Below, in pieces: positions 58,872 through 64,000 of a stretch of 64,000 bases of DNA. Both the position numbers and the translations under genes were made by a program. The notes below the pieces were generated by a model. It worked only from the letters and a program-made list of their open reading frames with translations. It was not told the origin of the DNA and searched no databases. The stretch is from Varunaivibrio sulfuroxidans (GTDB taxonomy: Bacteria; Pseudomonadota; Alphaproteobacteria; Rhodospirillales; Magnetovibrionaceae). The stretch lies in assembly GCF_029318635.1 (NCBI RefSeq), contig NZ_CP119676.1, positions 248,001 to 312,000 on the forward strand, read 5' to 3'. Within the stretch, counting starts at the first letter, position 1. The number at the start of each line of letters is the position of its first letter.

Positions 58872-61523
58872 ATGCTGGACAAAACGTATCGCCCCGCAGA
58901 GGTCGAAGAGAAAATTTACAGCCAGTGGGAAGAGAACGGCGATTTCAGCGCCGGCGCCCGTGGCGACGCGAAACCGTTTACGATTGTCATGCCGCCACCG
59001 AACGTGACGGGAAATCTGCACGTCGGACATGCGCTCAATCACACCCTGCAGGATATCCTGATCCGCTACTACCGGATGAATGGACGCGACGCCCTGTGGC
59101 AACCGGGCACGGACCACGCCGGGATCGCGACCCAGATGGTGGTCGAGCGCCAGTTGGAAGCCGACGGAAAATCCCGTCACGATCTGGGCCGCGACGCCTT
59201 TATCGAAAAGGTTTGGTCTTGGAAAGAGAGCTCAGGCGGGGCGATCACCCAGCAGTTGCGCCGCCTCGGGGCGTCGTGCGACTGGCCGCGTGAACGCTTC
59301 ACCATGGACGACGGGCTGTCCGCCGCGGTGCGCAAGGTCTTTGTCGATCTGCATAAAAAGGGCCTGATTTACCGTGACAAGCGTCTGGTGAACTGGGATC
59401 CGAAATTGCATACCGCGATTTCCGACCTGGAGGTGGAGCAGCGCGAAACCGTCGGTAAGATGTGGTATTTTAAATATCCGATCGCAGGCGAAGACGGGCT
59501 TTTCCTCACGGTGGCGACGACGCGCCCGGAAACCATGCTGGGCGATAGCGCCGTCGCCGTCCATCCCGACGATGACCGCTATCGCGATTTCGTCGGCAAG
59601 CGCGTGGTGTTGCCGATCGTCGGTCGCCATATCCCGATCGTCGCCGACGACTACGCCGATCCCGAGAAGGGCACAGGGGCCGTCAAGATGACGCCGGCGC
59701 ACGATTTCAACGATTTCGAGGTTGGCCGTCGTCACGGTCTGGAGTTGATCAACGTCCTCGATCACAACGCCTGCCTCAACGAAAATACGCCGGAAAAATA
59801 CCGTGGCCTGGATCGTTTCGAGGCGCGCCGTTTGGTCGTCGAGGAAATGGAAAGTCTAGGTTTGCTCGACAGGATCGAGGATAATCCGATGACGGTCCCC
59901 TACGGCGATCGTTCCGGCGTCGTGATCGAGCCGTGGCTACTCGATCAGTGGTTCGTTGACGCCGAGACCTTGGCCGTTCCCGCGATCGAGGCGGTAAAAA
60001 ACGGCCAAACGAAATTTGTCCCGCAAAATTGGGAAAATACCTACTTCGAGTGGATGAACAACATCCAGCCCTGGTGCGTATCGCGCCAAATTTGGTGGGG
60101 ACATCAGATTCCCGCTTGGTACGGCCCCGACGGTCGGCCCTTCGTCGAAATGACCGAGCAGGACGCCCTTGACGCCGCGCGCGCGCATTATGGCGAGGAT
60201 ACCCCCCTGGAGCGCGATCCCGATGTTTTGGACACGTGGTTTTCCTCGGCGCTGTGGCCTTTTTCGACCTTGGGGTGGCCGGAGCAAACGCCGGAATTGG
60301 CGCGCTATTACCCGACCGATGTGTTGATCACGGGCTTTGACATCATCTTTTTCTGGGTCGCACGGATGATGATGATGGGGCTTGAATTCACCGGCGAGGC
60401 GCCGTTCCGCACGGTTTATATTCATGCCCTGGTGCGCGACGAAAAGGGCCAGAAGATGTCCAAGTCGAAGGGCAACGTGATGGATCCCCTGGAGATCATC
60501 GGCAAATACGGGGCCGACGCCCTGCGCTTTACATTGGCCGCGCAGGCGGTGCAGGGGCGCGATGTTAAATTGTCCGAACACCGCATTGAGGGTTATCGTA
60601 ATTTCGTCACTAAATTATGGAACGCGGCGCGCTTCGCCGAAATGAACGAATGCGCCTATGACGGCGCATTTGACCCCAAATCGTGCAGCCTGAGCATCAA
60701 TCGGTGGATCGTCTCGAAGCTGGCGCAGGCGGCGATGGATTGCGCCGCCGCGATCGACGCCTATCGCTTTAACGAACTGGCCGATGTGCTCTACCATTTC
60801 ACCTGGGGGACGTTCTGCGACTGGTATTTGGAACTGAGCAAACCGTACCTTCAGGGCGGGGATGAAACCGCCAAGGCGGAAACCCGCGCCGCTGTGGCCT
60901 GGGTGCGCGATCAGCTGCTGCACCTTCTTCATCCGGTGATGCCTTTCGTCACCGAGGAGCTGTGGGCGCAGACCGGCATGCGGGCGACGCGCTTGATCGG
61001 CGCGTCTTGGCCCGATCTGGGCGAGGGTGACCGCGACCTCGCTGCCGAGGCGGATGTCGATTGGCTTATTCGTCTGGTCACTCAAGTGCGCGCCCTGCGT
61101 TCGGAAATGAACGTCCCCGCTGGGGCCAAGGTGCCGTTGCTGCTTAAGGACGCCAGTGCCCAGAGCGCGCAAAAACTCGCCGTTCACCGTGACGCGATCC
61201 TCCATCTGGCGCGCTTGTCCGAGGCGACGCTTTCGAACGACGCGGCGCCTAAGGGCGCGGTTCAGGGGGTCCTCGACGAGACCACGGTGATCCTGCCGCT
61301 CGCCGGAATTATCGATATCGCGACCGAGCGCCGGCGCCTGGAAAAAGAAATCGCCAAGTTGAATGCGGATGTCTCTAAATACGAAAAGAAATTGTCCAAC
61401 GCGGGCTTCCTCGCCAAGGCCCCGGCGGAGGTCGTCGCCGAACAGCGCGCTCGCCTTGAGGATATGGTGCAAACGCGCGAAACCTTGAACCAAGCCCTGG
61501 CGCGATTGGCCGCCATGGCATAA
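58872..61523 (+). CDS. valS: Valine--tRNA ligase
   Basis: 883 residues. Class Ia synthetase that charges tRNA-Val, with an editing domain against threonine. HIGH motif in GNLHVGHALNHT (about residue 50), KMSKS motif exactly KMSKSKGNVMDP (about residue 525), editing-domain segment TTRPETMLGDSAVAV, and the Trp-rich ISRQLWWGHQIPAWY equivalent (VSRQIWWGHQIPAWYGP). The C-terminal coiled coil (about 805-883) ends QTRETLNQALARLAAMA. ATG 58872 matches the family N-terminus MLDKTYRPAEVEE, with AGAGAGGA upstream. Confidence 0.97.
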   Translation: MLDKTYRPAEVEEKIYSQWEENGDFSAGARGDAKPFTIVMPPPNVTGNLHVGHALNHTLQDILIRYYRMNGRDALWQPGTDHAGIATQMVVERQLEADGKSRHDLGRDAFIEKVWSWKESSGGAITQQLRRLGASCDWPRERFTMDDGLSAAVRKVFVDLHKKGLIYRDKRLVNWDPKLHTAISDLEVEQRETVGKMWYFKYPIAGEDGLFLTVATTRPETMLGDSAVAVHPDDDRYRDFVGKRVVLPIVGRHIPIVADDYADPEKGTGAVKMTPAHDFNDFEVGRRHGLELINVLDHNACLNENTPEKYRGLDRFEARRLVVEEMESLGLLDRIEDNPMTVPYGDRSGVVIEPWLLDQWFVDAETLAVPAIEAVKNGQTKFVPQNWENTYFEWMNNIQPWCVSRQIWWGHQIPAWYGPDGRPFVEMTEQDALDAARAHYGEDTPLERDPDVLDTWFSSALWPFSTLGWPEQTPELARYYPTDVLITGFDIIFFWVARMMMMGLEFTGEAPFRTVYIHALVRDEKGQKMSKSKGNVMDPLEIIGKYGADALRFTLAAQAVQGRDVKLSEHRIEGYRNFVTKLWNAARFAEMNECAYDGAFDPKSCSLSINRWIVSKLAQAAMDCAAAIDAYRFNELADVLYHFTWGTFCDWYLELSKPYLQGGDETAKAETRAAVAWVRDQLLHLLHPVMPFVTEELWAQTGMRATRLIGASWPDLGEGDRDLAAEADVDWLIRLVTQVRALRSEMNVPAGAKVPLLLKDASAQSAQKLAVHRDAILHLARLSEATLSNDAAPKGAVQGVLDETTVILPLAGIIDIATERRRLEKEIAKLNADVSKYEKKLSNAGFLAKAPAEVVAEQRARLEDMVQTRETLNQALARLAAMA

Positions 61524-61544
61524 GGCCTTCGCGCGACGAGAGAA

Positions 61545-61592
61545 CGCCCCTTTGTGCCGATAATGTGCAGACAAAGGGGCGATTTCGTTTTT
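61545..61592 (+). terminator. Terminator after valS
   Basis: CGCCCCTTTGT pairs with ACAAAGGGGCG (11 bp), then ATTTCGTTTTT. Confidence 0.85.
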
Positions 61593-61779
61593 GGCGGGCC
61601 TGTACGTGCCCCTGCATGGAAGAGCGCCCGGGGCGGTACGACGTCGTTATCAACCTTGACCTGAAAAAGACATGGTCTAATGTCGATGTTCGCGAAAGGT
61701 TTTTTAACGCGGGTTGTGCGCGTATGCGTTTGCGCCTCCTCCTGCGAAATACTTTTGGTCCCGTTGGGAGATGTTGTTT

Positions 61780-62751
61780 ATGGCCGGTTTTTCTTCTTTC
61801 GTCGTTTTCATTGTCATTTTGGCCTTCGTCATGGTGTTTCTGGGGGTCAAGTCGGTCACCCAGGGGATGCAGTACACCGTCGAACGTTTTGGCCGGTATA
61901 CCCGGACGTTGGCCCCCGGCTTGCATTTTATCGTTCCGGTAGTCGATAGAATTGGGTTTAAGATCAATATGATGGAGCAAGTTCTAGATGTTCCATCTCA
62001 GGAGGTGATCACCCGCGATAACGCCATGGTTCAGGTCGATGGCGTGGTCTTCTATCAGGTCTTGGACGCCGCTAAGGCGGCCTACGAAGTCAGCGGCCTG
62101 CAAATCGCGATCTTGAACCTGACGATGACCAACGTGCGTACCGTCTTGGGTGCGATGGATTTAGACGAGCTTCTTTCCCAACGCGATTCGATCAACGCCC
62201 GCCTGCTCGCCGTCGTCGATGACGCGACCTCGCCGTGGGGGGTGAAAGTGACCCGGATCGAGATCAAGGACATCTCTCCGCCACGCGATTTGGTCGATGC
62301 GATGGGGCGGCAAATGAAGGCGGAACGCGTCAAGCGCGCACAAATTCTAGAGGCGGAAGGGTCGCGTCAGGCGGCGGTGCTGAAGGCCGAAGGCGAAAAA
62401 CAGGCGGCGATCCTTGAGGCCGAGGGACGCAGGGAGGCGGCCTTCCGCGATGCCGAGGCGCGCGAACGTCAGGCCCAGGCCGAAGCCGCCGCGACCACTG
62501 CGATGTCTGCCGCGATCGGTGCCGGAAATACCCAGGCGATCAATTACTTCGTCGCTCAGAAATATGTCGAGGCGCTGCGCGATATCGCCTCGGCGCGCAA
62601 TGAAAAGGTCATCTTGTTGCCGATGGAGGCGACGGGGATATTGGGCTCCCTGGCGGGGATTTCCGAACTGGCCAAGAGCGCCTTCGGTTCCGATGCCGCG
62701 GGCGGCGGCGCATCCGGCGTGGGGGGCTCGGTGCCGACGACGCGCGGCTAA
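61780..62751 (+). CDS. SPFH/band-7 (QmcA-type stomatin-like) membrane protein
   Basis: 323 residues. An N-terminal membrane helix (about 5-23) is followed by the SPFH domain (about 25-185): [29 protein letters not shown] and [13 protein letters not shown] long Ala/Glu/Arg helix (about 190-255) has three repeated segments [14 protein letters not shown] and [10 protein letters not shown]. It belongs to the QmcA/stomatin class and is paired with an NfeD protein downstream, a common two-gene unit. Such pairs are tied to membrane microdomains and protein quality control. ATG 61780 has GGGAG 9 nt ahead; ATG 61771 is in frame. Confidence 0.9.
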   Translation: MAGFSSFVVFIVILAFVMVFLGVKSVTQGMQYTVERFGRYTRTLAPGLHFIVPVVDRIGFKINMMEQVLDVPSQEVITRDNAMVQVDGVVFYQVLDAAKAAYEVSGLQIAILNLTMTNVRTVLGAMDLDELLSQRDSINARLLAVVDDATSPWGVKVTRIEIKDISPPRDLVDAMGRQMKAERVKRAQILEAEGSRQAAVLKAEGEKQAAILEAEGRREAAFRDAEARERQAQAEAAATTAMSAAIGAGNTQAINYFVAQKYVEALRDIASARNEKVILLPMEATGILGSLAGISELAKSAFGSDAAGGGASGVGGSVPTTRG

Positions 62752-62810
62752 ACGTCTTACCGGGCGGTTTTTTGTTGGGGACCTGGAATTATTGGGAAGT
62801 TCGGGGGATC

Positions 62811-63260
62811 ATGGACGTTTTTTTAGGCCATCTCACGGGTTGGCATTGGCTGATCGTCGCCGTGGTTTTTATCATTATTGAAAGCATCGCGCCCGGTTTC
62901 GTGTTTTTGTGGGTCGGTATTTCCGCCGCCCTGATCGGCGTCGCCCTGTTTATCGTTCCGGGGATGCCACTGGAGGCGCAGGGCTTGGCCTTCGCCGTTC
63001 TGTCGGTAGGCAGCATCGTCGTCGGGCGGGTGTGGATGTCTAAAAATACCCCGCCGAGCGATCATCCCGTTCTCAATCAACGCGGTGCGCAATACATCGG
63101 CCGGCATGTCGTTCTCGACGGCGCGCTGGTCAACGGTTATGGAAAGATCCGCTTGGACGACACCTCATGGACCGTCGTTTGCGCCGAAGATATCGCCGCA
63201 GGCCGTCGGGTTGAGATCGTCGGGGTCGAGGGGACAAGCCTGAGGGTCATTCCTTGTTGA
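62811..63260 (+). CDS. NfeD-family membrane protein
   Basis: 149 residues. Three membrane helices (about 12-80) with WHWLIVAVVFIIIESIAPGFVFLWVG and GLAFAVLSVGSIVVGRVW, then a C-terminal beta-rich NfeD/OB-like domain (GAQYIGRHVVLDGALVNGYGKI, TSWTVVCAEDIAAGRRVEIVGV). The usual NfeD partner of SPFH proteins. ATG 62811 follows GGGGGATC. It begins 59 bp after the SPFH gene. This is the short, protease-free NfeD type (YbbK-like). Confidence 0.9.
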   Translation: MDVFLGHLTGWHWLIVAVVFIIIESIAPGFVFLWVGISAALIGVALFIVPGMPLEAQGLAFAVLSVGSIVVGRVWMSKNTPPSDHPVLNQRGAQYIGRHVVLDGALVNGYGKIRLDDTSWTVVCAEDIAAGRRVEIVGVEGTSLRVIPC

Positions 63261-63433
63261 TCCCAGGCCTTGTTGATTCCCAGGTCCGCCCGCCTCGAAT
63301 CCTGCGTCTTCCTGCCTAATGGGGCCGCCACGGTCTCCGATGCGATTTTTCCACCATTCCCTCCCCACGGACTTGGCGTCAACGATAAACCGACTATATC
63401 CTTGTCACCCCGAATTATAGGAGTTTTCCCGCC

Positions 63434-63820
63434 ATGAGCTATCACTTCACCAAAACCCTGGACCGGCCCTTCGCCGACGCCATAGATTACGTCACCGCCG
63501 CTTTGAAGACGCAAGGATTCGGGGTGTTGACCACGATCGATGTTCAAAAAGCGATGAAGGAAAAAATTGATAAGGATATTCTCCCTTACACGATTCTCGG
63601 CGCGTGTAATCCCGGATTTGCCTATAAGGCCCTGCAAGCGGAAAACAAAATCGGCACGATGCTGCCGTGTAATGTTGTCGTCCAGCAACTCGATGATGGT
63701 AAAATCGAAGTGTCGGCAGTGGATCCCATGGCGTCTATGCAGGCGGTCGATAACCCAAATTTGGGCCACGTCGCCGCGGACGTTCGTGCGATGTTACAAA
63801 AAATTGTCGAAGATCTTTGA
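63434..63820 (+). CDS. DUF302-family protein
   Basis: 128 residues. DUF302 has a small alpha/beta fold of unknown function. Conserved features: GFGVLTTIDVQKAMKEK, YTILGACNPGFAYKAL and MLPCNVVVQQ; the Cys in ACNPG and in LPCN are characteristic. ATG 63434 is preceded by AGGAG at about 9 nt. It is free-standing after the SPFH/NfeD pair. No further role can be assigned. Confidence 0.9.
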   Translation: MSYHFTKTLDRPFADAIDYVTAALKTQGFGVLTTIDVQKAMKEKIDKDILPYTILGACNPGFAYKALQAENKIGTMLPCNVVVQQLDDGKIEVSAVDPMASMQAVDNPNLGHVAADVRAMLQKIVEDL

Positions 63821-63840
63821 GTTCGTCGAATGCGGCGGGG

Positions 63841-64000
63841 TCAGGAAACCCCGCCGTGTTCACCCTCGCGGCGCAATTCCAGGATATTCTCAAGCCGCTT
63901 TTCCCACATTTCCAGCTCTTCCTCGTCGGCGTCCTCATCGTTCGAATCGAGCAGTTCCCTGTTGGCGCGGATTTGGTTTTCGACGACGACCATCAGCTCG
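63841..64000 (-). CDS. C-terminal end of an unidentified acidic protein (partial)
   Basis: 52 codons enter from the right edge and end in TGA (63841-63843). The visible part is Asp/Glu-rich with a short helix (LLDSNDEDADEEELEMWEKR then LENILELRREGE). The 5' end lies outside the window. An 8-bp inverted repeat (GGCGGGGT, ACCCCGCC) straddles the stop codon. I do not recognise a family from this piece. Confidence 0.55.
   Translation of the reverse strand, partial: ELMVVVENQIRANRELLDSNDEDADEEELEMWEKRLENILELRREGEHGGVS

Noticed and set aside
1..64000. Insertion sequence, prophage, integrase, toxin-antitoxin pair or CRISPR-Cas
   Set aside because: No transposase, integrase, Cas or phage structural protein was recognised anywhere in the window. 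Gene order is largely what is expected of core chromosome, apart from the adhesin-related loci.

Overview
The window reads as chromosome from an alphaproteobacterium, probably a marine or sediment sulfur-oxidising member of the Rhodospirillales. This rests on a terminal adenylylsulfate reductase gene (aprA), a PopZ-family gene beside valS, a pcm / rhodanese / tolC / popZ / valS block, squalene genes hpnC-D-E, and sulfur-linked genes (a SulP transporter, a DsrE-like protein, a TtrS/TtrR-like sensor pair). No transposase, integrase, prophage or CRISPR array is visible. The genus cannot be fixed from sequence reading alone.

Layout. 0-2.7 kb: the end of aprA, a YkgJ-type cysteine-cluster protein and a Sel1-repeat protein. 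3.0-15.4 kb: one gene for a 4116-residue adhesin. It has an FecR-like N-terminal module, a TAAG double-alanine site, thirteen nearly identical 648-bp repeats, a His/Asp-rich strip and RTX repeats. 15.5-18.6 kb: a membrane receptor with a degenerate HD-GYP domain, divergent from a LapG-type periplasmic cysteine protease. 18.7-30.8 kb: housekeeping and transport genes (prfC, SulP, PhoH, Uup-type ABC-F, P-type ATPase, CBS protein, YaaA, YffB-type reductase). 30.9-35.7 kb: an hpnM-like gene, hpnC, hpnD and hpnE, facing ispH. 35.8-39.1 kb: DsrE-like protein and a two-component system. 39.3-42.7 kb: small reading frames, rpoH, a DUF62 enzyme and an MBL-fold hydrolase. 42.9-48.5 kb: a co-directional set of type I secretion ATPase, membrane fusion protein, MotA-like and MotB-like proteins. 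49.0-54.1 kb: two large class III nucleotide cyclases and a coiled-coil protein. 54.6-54.8 kb: tRNA-Asn and tRNA-Cys. 55.4-64 kb: pcm, rhodanese, tolC, popZ, valS, an SPFH/NfeD pair, a DUF302 protein and the end of one more gene.

How it may fit together (inference). The window appears to hold most of a LapA-like adhesin display system. It has the giant RTX adhesin, its ABC exporter and fusion protein, a TolC-type outer-membrane channel and a LapG-like release protease. It lacks a recognisable LapD (no GGDEF/EAL protein). The receptor beside the protease has a periplasmic sensor and a cytoplasmic HD-GYP domain that has lost its metal ligands, so it is a candidate replacement for LapD. The MotAB-like pair downstream of the exporter recalls SiiA/SiiB, which accompany the giant-adhesin exporter of Salmonella SPI-4. 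A CRP-type palindrome upstream of the adhesin and the two cyclases beside the exporter suggest a cAMP input. None of these links has been tested.
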